DNA of 20,396 bases, from the NCBI GenBank assembly GCA_910588415.1, contig CAJUPK010000027.1, positions 1-20,396 of the forward strand, in the 5' to 3' direction. Both the position numbers and the translations under genes were made by a program. Of the stretch, positions 8,005-15,568 are shown piece by piece; the first letter of the stretch is position 1, and the number at the start of each line of letters is the position of its first letter. This DNA comes from an uncultured Oscillospiraceae bacterium (GTDB lineage Bacteria; Bacillota; Clostridia; Oscillospirales; Acutalibacteraceae). Below the pieces are notes generated by a model. That model was not told where the DNA came from, did not search any database, and saw only the letters and a program-made list of their open reading frames with translations.

Positions 8005-8967
8005 TCAGACGCATCCTATCTCCGCAAGATATTGTTGGCAGGCGGTCCGCATAACCTGGGCAGCCTCCGCCATGGAGGACACTGCCAGGGTGCAGCCCGC
8101 TGCCCCGGCGTGGCCGCCGCCGCCCAGCCTTTCGCAGATGGCAGCGGCGTTTACCGGGGGATTGGCCCGCAGAGAGGCTTTCAGCTCCCCGTCCGGTCTC
8201 TCCTTTACCGTGATACCCACCAGCACTCCCTCTATCTGCCGGAGCTGGCCCACAGCAGCGTCTGCCTCGTCCTCCCGAGCCCCGGTCTCTGTGTAAAAGG
8301 ATTGGGGCAGCAGCACCATGGCGGCCTTTCCCCCGCAGAACAGCTCCATGCTCTCCAGCATATGCCGTTCCGCCTGGAAATAGGCCAGACTCTTGGTCTC
8401 GAACAGGTGCTGGTTCAGCTCCCCGGACCGTGCCCCGGCCTCCAAGGCCTCTGCCGCAATGCGCAGGGTGCGGCCCGTGGTATTGCGGAACCGGAAACAG
8501 CCCGTGTCCGTGGCAATGCCCGTATAAACCGCGTCCGCTGTCTCCCGGCTGACATCCGCGCCCAGCTCCTTCAACAGCAGCCAAACCAGCTCCGCCGTGG
8601 CGGCGCTCTCCGGCTCTACCCACTGGGCGGGGGCAAAGGCTTTGTGGGTGCCGTGGTGGTCAATAGCCAGCTCTATTTTATCGCCGAACTTCTCCCAGGC
8701 ATCCCCCAGCAGAGCCCGGTCCGCCACATCCACGGTCAGCACATGGGCAGGGGAAAAGCCTGTGTTCTCCATCCCCTGGGCCAGATACCTGAATTTCTCA
8801 GGGACAGGGTCCGCGCAGTACCAGTCCGCCTGCTTGCCCAGGGCCCGCAGGCCCCGCACCAGGCCGAACAGGGAGCCTAGGGCGTCCCCGTCCGGGTTCT
8901 TATGGCAGACAACCAGAATGTTCTCCCAGCCCTCCAGAAGAGCGGCGGTCTCTTTACAAGTCAGCAT
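8005..8967 (-). CDS. nrnA: Bifunctional oligoribonuclease / pAp phosphatase (DHH-DHHA1)
   Basis: 320 residues. The DHH phosphoesterase domain shows NPDGDAL (D26, D28), DVADR (D80), DHHGTH (103-108) and GIATDTGCF (D154), the Mn-binding set. The DHHA1 substrate domain ends with GGGGHAGAAG from 282. NrnA degrades nano-RNAs and dephosphorylates 3'-phosphoadenosine 5'-phosphate. ATG 8967 has GGAGG 6 nt upstream within the end of rbfA; the two genes overlap by 14 nt. The rbfA-nrnA-truB order is a regular feature of Firmicute genomes. Confidence 0.93.
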   Translation of the reverse strand: MLTCKETAALLEGWENILVVCHKNPDGDALGSLFGLVRGLRALGKQADWYCADPVPEKFRYLAQGMENTGFSPAHVLTVDVADRALLGDAWEKFGDKIELAIDHHGTHKAFAPAQWVEPESAATAELVWLLLKELGADVSRETADAVYTGIATDTGCFRFRNTTGRTLRIAAEALEAGARSGELNQHLFETKSLAYFQAERHMLESMELFCGGKAAMVLLPQSFYTETGAREDEADAAVGQLRQIEGVLVGITVKERPDGELKASLRANPPVNAAAICERLGGGGHAGAAGCTLAVSSMAEAAQVMRTACQQYLAEIGCV

Positions 8968-9337
8968 CTTCGTCCTCCTCCGGCCTTTCCTCGGGAATGT
9001 CCAGGTCCATCAGTATTTTTGAGATACTGGCCCCGTACTCAATGGAATCCGTGGCCTTAAAGATAAGCTCCGGCACATGGCGAAGCTTGAGCCTGCGGCC
9101 CAGCTCCCGGCGGACAAATCCCGCCGCAGATTTCAGGCCCTTCACCGCTTCTTTGGACCGCTCCAGGCCCTCCACGGTGCTGACATAGGCCGTGCAGTAG
9201 GAGAGGTCGTTGGTGACCTCCACCCGCACCACACTCAACAGGCACCCAGAGACCCGGGGGTCCTTCAGCTCCCGGAGAATGGCCGAGAGCTCCCGGCTGA
9301 TGTCTTCTGTGACGCGGCCCAATCTATTTCCTGGCAT
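8954..9337 (-). CDS. rbfA: 30S ribosome-binding factor A
   Basis: 127 residues, with the family pattern RVTEDISRELSAILRELKDPRV at the N-terminus, followed by TNDLSYCTAYVST and RHVPELIFKATDSIEYG. RbfA assists late maturation of the 30S subunit and 16S rRNA 5'-end processing. The C-terminal tail is acidic (EERPEEDEDADL). The start has an ideal AAGGAGG site 7 nt upstream. In most relatives it follows infB directly; here an alpha/beta hydrolase gene and an inverted-repeat element come between them. Confidence 0.95.
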   Translation of the reverse strand: MPGNRLGRVTEDISRELSAILRELKDPRVSGCLLSVVRVEVTNDLSYCTAYVSTVEGLERSKEAVKGLKSAAGFVRRELGRRLKLRHVPELIFKATDSIEYGASISKILMDLDIPEERPEEDEDADL

Positions 9338-9376
9338 GGCTGTGCCTCCTTATTAATCAACCAGTTGTTATCACAT

Positions 9377-10237
9377 TTAGAACCTTTCCATAAATGCCTC
9401 GTAATTATCCACAAAGCGGGGAAATCCCCCAAAGGCATTTTCTCCCATGCCATATATCTCCTGCTCAGAGCGATGCCCCTCGCTGGGGATATAGGTGCAG
9501 GCAGGCAATTTTTCCTGAAGATCCACTGCCAGCCGCTCCGGATGATAATCATCCGCACAAGGACAGACCAAAACTGGGATTTTAATTTCTCTCAGCTCCT
9601 GGTCCGTCAGGTTTGCCCGATAAAAGAGAGGGTTCCCCATCCATTCACCCCAATTCCGCAGGGTCTGGCTGAACGTCTTGTGCTCCAGAGCAAGAATCTT
9701 CTCCCTGTCCTTTTGGCACAAATCTGCCAGCCACCGGGAGACGCCTGCAAACCTATGGGGCGGCGGATTCTCTGCGTACTTAACCGCCTGCTCCATGGAG
9801 TGCTCCGCCGCCTGGGCGATATCAAAATACCGGGCCCGGATTACTTCCTGCTCCGGCTGGCTGGCGGTGTCTGTAGGGCGGTACATCCCCAGGCTCTTCA
9901 CCTGTTTGGGATAGAGATGGGCAAACAGCAGTCCCATCTCTCCGCCTCCCGAGCAGCCCGCCAGGTGCACTGGCCCCTCTCCCAGAGCGTCCAGGAGCTT
10001 TGCCAGATACCCGCAGGCCAGATGATATTCACTGGGGGCATGGTAAAGGCTCACGCCGGACTGTCCGCAGTTCGGGCCGTCCCAAATCAGCACCCGGAAG
10101 CGCCTGGACAGCCTGCCCGCGAAATAGTATGCGCCGGGGTTTATTCCGCCCAGTATAGACTGTAGATAGACCACTGTCTCTCCGCTGCCATAGGCTTCGT
10201 ACATAATCTCGATATCTCCGGCCTGACATTTTGGCAC
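9377..10237 (-). CDS. Alpha/beta-hydrolase, inserted between infB and rbfA
   Basis: 286 residues, starting with GTG at 10237 that has AGGAGG 7 nt upstream. The nucleophile elbow is GCSGG (S96), in the GxSxG form. Likely acid residues are D229/D230 (PCADDYHP), and the likely catalytic histidine is H255 (PSEGHRSEQ). WDGPNCGQSG at about 52-61 is the usual strand/oxyanion area of this fold. It belongs to the broad hydrolase family close to esterases and haloperoxidase-like proteins; the substrate is unknown. It lies in the middle of the translation operon, 39 nt before rbfA, and by eye its DNA is less GC-rich than its neighbours, suggesting a later arrival. It should be read through from the infB transcript. 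Confidence 0.8.
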   Translation of the reverse strand: MPKCQAGDIEIMYEAYGSGETVVYLQSILGGINPGAYYFAGRLSRRFRVLIWDGPNCGQSGVSLYHAPSEYHLACGYLAKLLDALGEGPVHLAGCSGGGEMGLLFAHLYPKQVKSLGMYRPTDTASQPEQEVIRARYFDIAQAAEHSMEQAVKYAENPPPHRFAGVSRWLADLCQKDREKILALEHKTFSQTLRNWGEWMGNPLFYRANLTDQELREIKIPVLVCPCADDYHPERLAVDLQEKLPACTYIPSEGHRSEQEIYGMGENAFGGFPRFVDNYEAFMERF

Positions 10238-10255
10238 AAAACCGCCTCCTATGGC

Positions 10256-10443
10256 TTAGAGTCTGTTTGAAAAATCGAAAAGGCCGTCTTTATAGCCATA
10301 AGCGTCCACTTTCCGCGTTGAAAATCCTCGCCAATCGCGAGATTGACGTAGTTAGCGCAACTAACTACAGCGGTTCTTCTCCTTGAAATTGACCACTTCT
10401 GGCCAAAAACCCGTCATTTCCTCTATTTTCAAACAAACCCTAG
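10256..10443. mobile_element. 188-bp MITE-like element (copy 1) with terminal inverted repeats, infB 3' end
   Basis: The left end TTAGAGTCTGTTTGAAAA matches the reverse complement of the right end (CTAGGGTTTGTTTGAAAA) at 15 of 18 positions. It shares its ends and several internal blocks (GCCGTCT, AAAATCCTCG, TCCTTGAAA, CAAAAA-CCG-CATTTC) with the element at 20055-20222. No coding capacity is visible. The centre holds a hairpin GTAGTTAG-CGCAA-CTAACTAC, which the other copy lacks. The boundary tetramers TTAG and CTAG fit YTAR, the target of IS5-group transposases (general knowledge; relation to that group is an inference). The right-end CTAG contains the infB stop codon. Confidence 0.7.
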
Positions 10444-12914
10444 TCCCGGTACTCCTCCATCTCATAGGCCTCGAGAATGTCCCCCTGCTTAATGTCCGCA
10501 AACTTCTCCAGGGTGATGCCGCAGTCGTAGCCGTCGGCCACCTCTTTTACATCGTCCTTAAAGCGCCGCAGAGAGGCAATCTTGTCATCCGCCACAATGA
10601 TGCCGTCCCGCACCACCCGCACTAAAGCGCTGCGGGTGATTTTGCCGTTCACCACGTGGCCGCCAATGACAATGCCCACATTGCTGATTTTGTAAGTCTC
10701 CCGGCACTCGGCGCGGCCCAGGGACACCTCCCGGTACTTGGGAGCCAGCATACCCTTCATGGCGCTCTCAATCTCTTCAATGCAGTCGTAGATAATGCGG
10801 TACAGCCGCATATCCACCCCGTCCCGTTTGGCGTTCTCCTCGGCCACTGGGTCGGGCCGCACGTTGAAGCCCACGACAATGGCATTGGAGGCATTGGCCA
10901 GCATCACGTCGCTCTCGCTGACCGCGCCCACAGCCCCGTGGATGATATGCACCCGCACTTCCTCGTTGGAGAGCTTCTCCAAGGACTGGCGCACTGCCTC
11001 TACCGAGCCCTGCACATCGGCCTTGACAATGATCTTCAGCTCCTTCATGTCCCCTTCCCGCATCTGCTCAAACAGATTGTCCAGGGTGACCCGGGTCTGG
11101 GCCCGGAAGGTCTCCTCCTTCTGCTCGGTCAGGCGCTGCTCCACCAGCTCCCTGGCCAGGCGCTCGTCAGACACCGCGTTGAAGGTGTCGCCGCCAACAG
11201 GCACATCCCCCAGGCCCGTAATCTCCACCGGCACAGAGGGGCCAGCCTCCTGGACCCTGCGGCCCTTGTCGTCCATCATGGACCGCACACGGCCCACCGT
11301 GGCTCCGGCCACAAGGATGTCTCCGGCCTTCAGCGTACCGTTCTGCACCAGCACCGTGGCAATGGGGCCCATGCCCTTGTCAAGCCTGGCCTCCACCACA
11401 GTGCCCTTAGCGGCCCGGTCCGGGTTGGCCTTCAGCTCCATCATGTCAGCCGTGAGAATAATCATCTCCAGCAGGTCATTGATGCCCTCTTTGGTATGGG
11501 CAGACACAGGAATGCAGGGAGTGTCGCCGCCCCACTCCTCGGGCACCAGCTCGTACTCTGTCAGCTGCTGCTTCACCCGGTCCGGGTCAGCCCCCACCTT
11601 ATCCATCTTATTGATGGCCACTATAATGCTGATACCTGCCGCTTTGGCATGGTTGATGGCCTCCACGGTCTGGGGCATGATGCCATCGTCAGCAGCCACC
11701 ACCAGCACGGCAATGTCCGTCACCTGGGCTCCCCGGGCCCGCATGGTGGTAAAGGCTGCGTGGCCGGGGGTATCCAGGAAGGTTACATCCCGGTCGCCCA
11801 CCTTGACCCGGTAGGCGCCGATATGCTGGGTAATACCGCCGGCCTCTCCCTCGGTCACATTGGAGTGGCGGATCACGTCCAAAATAGAAGTCTTGCCGTG
11901 GTCTACATGGCCCATAACCACCACAACCGGGGCCCGGAGCACCAGGTTGGCCTCATCGTCCTCGCTGTCGTCAATAATGCGCTCCTCAATGGTAACCACC
12001 ACTTCCTTCTCCACTTTGGCATGGAACTCATCGGCAATGAGCACAGCCGTGTCAAAGTCAATCATATCATTGATGGCGGCAAACACGCCCAGGCCCATCA
12101 GCTTTTTGATCACCTCCGGGGCCGAGACCTTCAGCCGCAGGGCGAACTCACCCACGCTGATCTCCTCCGGCACCTCGATGGTGATGTGCTTGGCCTTGCG
12201 TTCCTGGGCGATACGGCGCAGGCGCTCGGCCTCGGTCTCCCGCTTGCCCCGGCGCTGCTGGCCCCTTCTCTGCTGGTTGCGGTTGGTAAACTTCTGCTTG
12301 GTCACCACATTATCCTGGCGGCCGCCCACCTTCTGGTCGGCCAGTTGGGTATACTTCTCGTTATACTTGTCGATGTTCACGTTGCTGGACCGGGTATCCA
12401 CCACCCGGCGCACCGGCTGCTTGGGCTCCCGGACGGCCTGCGGGACAGGCTGCTTGGACTGGGGCTGGGCCTTTGCCTCGCCCTGCTTCTGGGCCGGGGC
12501 GGGCTGGCTTTGGGCCTGCCCAGGCGCTCTCTCCGGCCTGCCGCTGTTTTTCCCGGTCTTTTTTGCCTCCAGCTGCTTGGGCTGGGGTTTTTGGTTCCCC
12601 TTGGGCGCCTGCCCCTGCTGGGCGGCCGGCTTGGCCTCGGGCGCCTTTGTCTCCTGAGCCGCCTGAACAGGAGCCTCCTCCAGGGTCACGGCCGGCTCTG
12701 GCTCTTTCTCCCCTCTCTGGGCAAAGAAGGCGTCAAAATTCTCCATGCTTCTCTGCTGGGTAAAGGTCTCCAACACAATGTCCAGCTCCTGCTCTTCCAG
12801 GGCTGTCATATACTTTTTGGGCTCTGGGTCAAACTTCGCCAAAATATCGATGACCTCTTTATTGGGGATGCCCAGGTCCTTGGCCACTTCACGAACCCTG
12901 TATTTTATCATCAT
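10440..12914 (-). CDS. infB: Translation initiation factor IF-2
   Basis: 824 residues from ATG 12914. The frame continues upstream to 13067, but that part overlaps ylxQ. ATG 12914 sits in an ATGA overlap with the ylxQ stop and has AGGAGG 10 nt upstream. Residues 1-55 form an IF2_N module, and 60-235 a disordered linker rich in Q, P, A and K. A second IF2_N module is near 243-300. The GTPase motifs are GHVDHGKT (335-342), DTPGH (381-385) and NKMD (435-438), with GGITQHIGAY in switch I. The remaining beta-barrel and C-terminal domains bind 50S and fMet-tRNA. It brings initiator tRNA to the 30S subunit. Its TAG stop is part of the end of the mobile element at 10256-10443. Confidence 0.97.
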   Translation of the reverse strand: MMIKYRVREVAKDLGIPNKEVIDILAKFDPEPKKYMTALEEQELDIVLETFTQQRSMENFDAFFAQRGEKEPEPAVTLEEAPVQAAQETKAPEAKPAAQQGQAPKGNQKPQPKQLEAKKTGKNSGRPERAPGQAQSQPAPAQKQGEAKAQPQSKQPVPQAVREPKQPVRRVVDTRSSNVNIDKYNEKYTQLADQKVGGRQDNVVTKQKFTNRNQQRRGQQRRGKRETEAERLRRIAQERKAKHITIEVPEEISVGEFALRLKVSAPEVIKKLMGLGVFAAINDMIDFDTAVLIADEFHAKVEKEVVVTIEERIIDDSEDDEANLVLRAPVVVVMGHVDHGKTSILDVIRHSNVTEGEAGGITQHIGAYRVKVGDRDVTFLDTPGHAAFTTMRARGAQVTDIAVLVVAADDGIMPQTVEAINHAKAAGISIIVAINKMDKVGADPDRVKQQLTEYELVPEEWGGDTPCIPVSAHTKEGINDLLEMIILTADMMELKANPDRAAKGTVVEARLDKGMGPIATVLVQNGTLKAGDILVAGATVGRVRSMMDDKGRRVQEAGPSVPVEITGLGDVPVGGDTFNAVSDERLARELVEQRLTEQKEETFRAQTRVTLDNLFEQMREGDMKELKIIVKADVQGSVEAVRQSLEKLSNEEVRVHIIHGAVGAVSESDVMLANASNAIVVGFNVRPDPVAEENAKRDGVDMRLYRIIYDCIEEIESAMKGMLAPKYREVSLGRAECRETYKISNVGIVIGGHVVNGKITRSALVRVVRDGIIVADDKIASLRRFKDDVKEVADGYDCGITLEKFADIKQGDILEAYEMEEYRD

Positions 12915-13249
12915 ACGCTGTTTTCCTCCTTCATTGGGTACCTCGTATTCCATTCTTTCACAACCGCCCCGGCAAAGCCCTGGTCCGTCACGGCCAGCAC
13001 TCCGGCCCGTACCTTGCAGGCCCTGCCCAGGGTCTCCATATCCGCTTCCAGCCGGACTGCCTGGCACCCCGCCCGGTCCGCCTCGTACTGCAGGTTTTTC
13101 CAGGTCTTGGGGGAGATGTCCGCTGCCGCCAGCAACAGAGCCGCCCGGCCTGCCCGGGCCGCCTCTTTCACCGCGTCAAAGCCAGCCTCCAGCTTTCCGG
13201 CCCGGCGGGCCAGCCCAAGCAGGGAAAGCGCCTTATCCATTTTATTCAT
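12911..13249 (-). CDS. ylxQ: L7Ae/L30e-family RNA-binding protein (YlxQ-like)
   Basis: 112 residues from ATG 13249, which overlaps the rnpM stop by 8 nt. A second ATG (13240) is possible. The N-terminus MNKMDKALSLLGLARRAGKLEAG is the hallmark of the YlxQ/RplGA group, followed by AALLLAAADISPKTWKN. The protein is expected to bind kink-turn RNA in the ribosome or other RNPs. Its TGA stop overlaps the infB start (ATGA), indicating coupled translation. The N-terminal extension of the open frame up to 13306 lies within rnpM and is unlikely to be used. Confidence 0.88.
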   Translation of the reverse strand: MNKMDKALSLLGLARRAGKLEAGFDAVKEAARAGRAALLLAAADISPKTWKNLQYEADRAGCQAVRLEADMETLGRACKVRAGVLAVTDQGFAGAVVKEWNTRYPMKEENSV

Positions 13250-13520
13250 CGCCGCCCAATTCCCCCTCCAGCCTCTCATAGACCTCCTGGGGAATCTGGC
13301 AGGCAAAGGCTCTTTCCAGCCGCCGGGCCTTTCTGGCCAGGCGCAGGCATTCCCTGTCCCGGCAGATATAGGCTCCCCGGCCAGGGGCCTTCCCAGTCAA
13401 ATCCAGCTGGATTTCCGCACCCAGCTTTTCAGGTCCCTTCACAACGCGCACCAGTTCCCGTTTGGGCTTCATCTCCCCGCACCCGGTACACATCCGCATG
13501 GGTATCTTCTTCTGGCGCAT
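13242..13520 (-). CDS. rnpM: YlxR/RnpM family RNA-binding protein (DUF448)
   Basis: 92 residues. The family signature is present: RMCTGCGEMKPKRELVRVV at the N-terminus and GRGAYICRDRECL in the middle. In Bacillus the homologue, renamed RnpM, has been reported to bind the RNase P RNA and modulate its activity. A basic RKARRLERAF stretch follows. The start ATG 13520 is 39 nt downstream of the nusA stop, with only a short GGTGA site. Position between nusA and ylxQ is the standard Firmicute order. Confidence 0.93.
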   Translation of the reverse strand: MRQKKIPMRMCTGCGEMKPKRELVRVVKGPEKLGAEIQLDLTGKAPGRGAYICRDRECLRLARKARRLERAFACQIPQEVYERLEGELGGDE

Positions 13521-13559
13521 GGGTCACCACTTCCCTTCCCGCCGGTCCACAGTGCCGGC

Positions 13560-14672
13560 CTATGCCTCTGTTTCTGTCTCCGCTTTTTCCTCTTCTTCTC
13601 CAAAGAAGCCGCTCTCCGGCTTGATGTCTATTTTCCATCCAGTCAGCTTTGCGGCCAGCCGGGCGTTCTGCCCCTTATTGCCAATGGCCAAGGACAGCTG
13701 CCCGTCCGGCACTGTGACCCGGCAGGCGCGGCCCTCCTCCTGCAGTTCCACCGAGAGCACCTCGGCCGGGGCCAGGGCTGCCGCAATAAACTTCTGGGGG
13801 TCTTCGCTGTACTCCACAATGTCAATCTTCTCGCCGCCCAGCTCCTCCACAATCTCATTGACGCGGGAGCCCCGGGCGCCAATGCAGGAGCCAATGGCGT
13901 CCACTGCCGGGTCGTGGCTTAGCACAGCCATCTTGGTGCGGGACCCGGCCTCCCGGGACACCGCCTTGATCTCCACCGTGCCGTCAAAAATCTCCGGCAC
14001 CTCGGTCTCAAACATCCGCTTCACCAGCTCGGGCCTGGTGCGGGAGATAATGGCCCTTGGCCCCCGGACCTCTTCCCGCACGCCCACAATGAACACCTTG
14101 ATGTAGTCCCCTTCCCGCACCTGCTCGCCAGCGATCTGCTCGCTTTTGGGCAGCACAGCCTCCGCCTTGCCAATGCGCAGAGACAGGGCGCCGCTTCTGG
14201 GGTCAATGCGCTCTACCAGGGCGCTTACCAGCTCTTGGTCCTTGCTCTGGAACTCCTGCATCATCTGCCCGCGCTCGCTGTCCCGTATGCCCTGGCGGAT
14301 GATATTGCGGGCTGTCTGGGCCGCCACCCGGCCAAACTGCTTGGTGTCCAGCTTAATGCCCACCGTGCCCCCCAGCTGCGCCAGAGGGGAGATCTGTCTG
14401 GCAGCCGCCAAAAACATCTCCCGGTTGGGGTCTTCCACCTCTTCCACCACCTGCTTTTGCAGGTACACATCAAACTTACCTGTGGCCGGGTCCACCTGAA
14501 TTTCCACTTCTTCATTGCCATAGGTGTTTTTGCAGGCTGTCCCAATGGCTTTCTTTATTTTGTCCATCATAAAGTCAACGGGAATCCCTTTTTCCTTTTC
14601 CAACAGGCTCAGCGCCAAAAACAGCTCTTCGTTGCCCTGCTGCTCGGGTTCCTTTTTCTTCCTGCGTACCAT
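13560..14672 (-). CDS. nusA: Transcription termination/antitermination factor NusA
   Basis: 370 residues from ATG 14672; GAGG stands 6 nt before it. A GTG at 14684 also opens the frame, but its ribosome site would touch the codon. The N-terminal RNA-polymerase-binding domain holds EELFLALSLLEKEKGI. The S1 domain is near SGALSLRIGKAEAVLP. KH1 contains GARGSRVNEIVEELGG and KH2 contains AIGNKGQNARLAAKLTGWKIDI. The C-terminal acidic repeats of proteobacterial NusA are absent, as in Firmicutes. About 15 extra basic/polar residues (VRRKKKEPEQQG) precede the usual N-terminus. NusA modulates pausing, termination and rRNA antitermination. Confidence 0.95.
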   Translation of the reverse strand: MVRRKKKEPEQQGNEELFLALSLLEKEKGIPVDFMMDKIKKAIGTACKNTYGNEEVEIQVDPATGKFDVYLQKQVVEEVEDPNREMFLAAARQISPLAQLGGTVGIKLDTKQFGRVAAQTARNIIRQGIRDSERGQMMQEFQSKDQELVSALVERIDPRSGALSLRIGKAEAVLPKSEQIAGEQVREGDYIKVFIVGVREEVRGPRAIISRTRPELVKRMFETEVPEIFDGTVEIKAVSREAGSRTKMAVLSHDPAVDAIGSCIGARGSRVNEIVEELGGEKIDIVEYSEDPQKFIAAALAPAEVLSVELQEEGRACRVTVPDGQLSLAIGNKGQNARLAAKLTGWKIDIKPESGFFGEEEEKAETETEA

Positions 14673-14680
14673 TTTCCGCC

Positions 14681-15193
14681 TCACTCCTCACTAAATTCCT
14701 GAATATATTCTTCCAAATCGTCCGCGGCGCACACCCAGGCCCATTCCTTTTTCTCCAGGGCGGCGCTGGTCTCCTCGTCCAGCTGAAGCTCCAGCTTTCC
14801 GTTTTCCGCGTTTATAAGCAGGCCCTCCAGTTCCCTGGAGCCGTCCTCCAGGGGACGGATCAGCCTGGCCCGCACCGGCCGGCCCAGGTATGCCTGGAAA
14901 TGCTCCGGCCTCTCCAGCTTCCGGTCAATCCCCGGCGAGGACACTTCCAGCACATACTCCTGGGGCACCGGGTCCTCCCGGTCCAGCACTGGGTCAATGG
15001 CATGGGTCATGTCCACGCAGTCGTCAATGCCCACGCCGCCCTCCTTATCAATATAAATGCGCAGAACCCAGTCCGCGCCCTCCTTTACATAGCGCACATC
15101 CCACAGGCGCAGCCCCAGCTCTTGGGCCAGGGGCAGGGCCATTTCCCACACCCGGGCGGCCACGCCCTGCTTGGATTTTCCTTCCGCTTTCAT
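14681..15193 (-). CDS. rimP: Ribosome maturation factor RimP
   Basis: 170 residues from ATG 15193, chosen because GGAGG ends 5 nt upstream; the ATG at 15205 has its only AAAGG immediately adjacent. Hallmarks are LGLRLWDVRYVKEG, LRIYIDKEGGVGIDDC and the YVLEVSSPGIDRKL motif, followed by a C-terminal SH3-like domain. RimP is needed for 30S subunit maturation. It is the first gene of the operon; its leader is about 116 nt. Its TGA stop is 8 nt before the nusA ATG. Confidence 0.95.
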   Translation of the reverse strand: MKAEGKSKQGVAARVWEMALPLAQELGLRLWDVRYVKEGADWVLRIYIDKEGGVGIDDCVDMTHAIDPVLDREDPVPQEYVLEVSSPGIDRKLERPEHFQAYLGRPVRARLIRPLEDGSRELEGLLINAENGKLELQLDEETSAALEKKEWAWVCAADDLEEYIQEFSEE

Positions 15194-15266
15194 CGCAGCC
15201 TCCATCCTTTCCAGGCCGTTTCCTGGGCCGCAGCCCGTGGACAGGCCCTATGCCATAACAAACGAA

Positions 15267-15286
15267 AGAGCGGGTCGCCCCACTCT
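15267..15286 (-). promoter_or_regulatory. Leader hairpin with GNRA-type loop upstream of rimP
   Basis: In the minus-strand leader RNA, AGAGUGGG and CCCGCUCU pair through eight positions (one G-U) around a GCGA loop. The hairpin lies about 25 nt after the predicted transcription start and 75 nt before the rimP ATG. No U-run follows directly, so it is not a terminator. It may stabilise the message or bind a protein. Confidence 0.4.
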
Positions 15287-15315
15287 CTCATACTCCATCT
15301 ATTACTGTAATAAGA

Positions 15316-15344
15316 ATTATACCACTGCCCGCTGGGAAAATCAA
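15316..15344 (-). promoter_or_regulatory. Sigma-A promoter of the rimP-nusA-infB operon
   Basis: On the minus strand TTGATT (15339-15344) and TATAAT (15316-15321) are spaced by 17 nt, close to the consensus. The start would be near 15309. It drives the whole minus-strand operon to ribF. It is divergent from the dinB promoter, with -35 elements about 60 bp apart. Confidence 0.85.
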
Positions 15345-15404
15345 GGGTTTTTCCGCATTTTCCCCTTTTTCTGTTTTTCAAAGCCCAGGAGCTGGAAAAA
15401 AAGC

Positions 15405-15433
15405 TTGACAATTACGAACATGTGTTCTAAAAT
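15405..15433 (+). promoter_or_regulatory. dinB: Sigma-A promoter of the dinB operon
   Basis: TTGACA (15405-15410) and TAAAAT (15428-15433) are separated by 17 nt. The LexA box lies precisely between them, so the repressor would block polymerase. The start would be near 15440, giving a leader of about 190 nt. Confidence 0.8.
15415..15428. promoter_or_regulatory. LexA operator (SOS box)
   Basis: CGAACATGTGTTCT is a near-perfect inverted repeat and matches the Gram-positive (Bacillus-type) SOS box, CGAAC-N4-GTTCG, with one difference at the last base. It sits in the spacer of the dinB promoter. It therefore predicts SOS control of dinB and the two genes behind it. The lexA gene itself is outside the window. 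Confidence 0.85.
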
Positions 15434-15464
15434 AGAATAAGAACCCGTATTCATAGCCGAAAAT

Positions 15465-15568
15465 ACCGGATGGGCAAGGCTTTTTTGCGCCGGTCCAGGT
15501 AAATTTTCGCAGGAATACTTGCCGTATTGCAAGCAAATGTAACAATAAGCGGCATGAGAAAGACCGCT
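15465..15568 (+). promoter_or_regulatory. Structured dinB leader, no known riboswitch recognised
   Basis: Three hairpins lie in the long 5' leader. The first joins ACCGG (15465-15469) with CCGGT (15490-15494) around an inner GCAA/TTGC stem. The second is CTTGC-CGTATT-GCAAG (15518-15533). The third joins AGCGG with CCGCT (15548-15552 with 15564-15568). A T6 run lies at 15481-15486 inside the first hairpin, not after it. The ribosome site GGGAGGAG (15611-15618) remains unpaired in this picture. Confidence 0.35.

Noticed and set aside
9077..10165. A 362-codon plus-strand frame across rbfA and the hydrolase
   Set aside because: It is antisense to two supported genes, has no ribosome site and no recognisable motif.
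12915..13067. Upstream extension of the infB frame
   Set aside because: It overlaps ylxQ in another frame; ATG 12914 has the ribosome site and the typical IF-2 start.
10656..13922. A 1,088-codon open frame on the plus strand opposite infB, ylxQ, rnpM and nusA
   Set aside because: It is antisense to four well-recognised genes and has low-complexity His/Leu/Gly-rich composition typical of antisense frames in GC-rich DNA. No domain or ribosome site supports it.
15455..15486. Intrinsic terminator (attenuator) in the dinB leader at the T6 run
   Set aside because: The stem that would precede the T-run (AGCC/GGCT) is only four pairs; the stronger hairpin puts the T-run in its own loop and arm.
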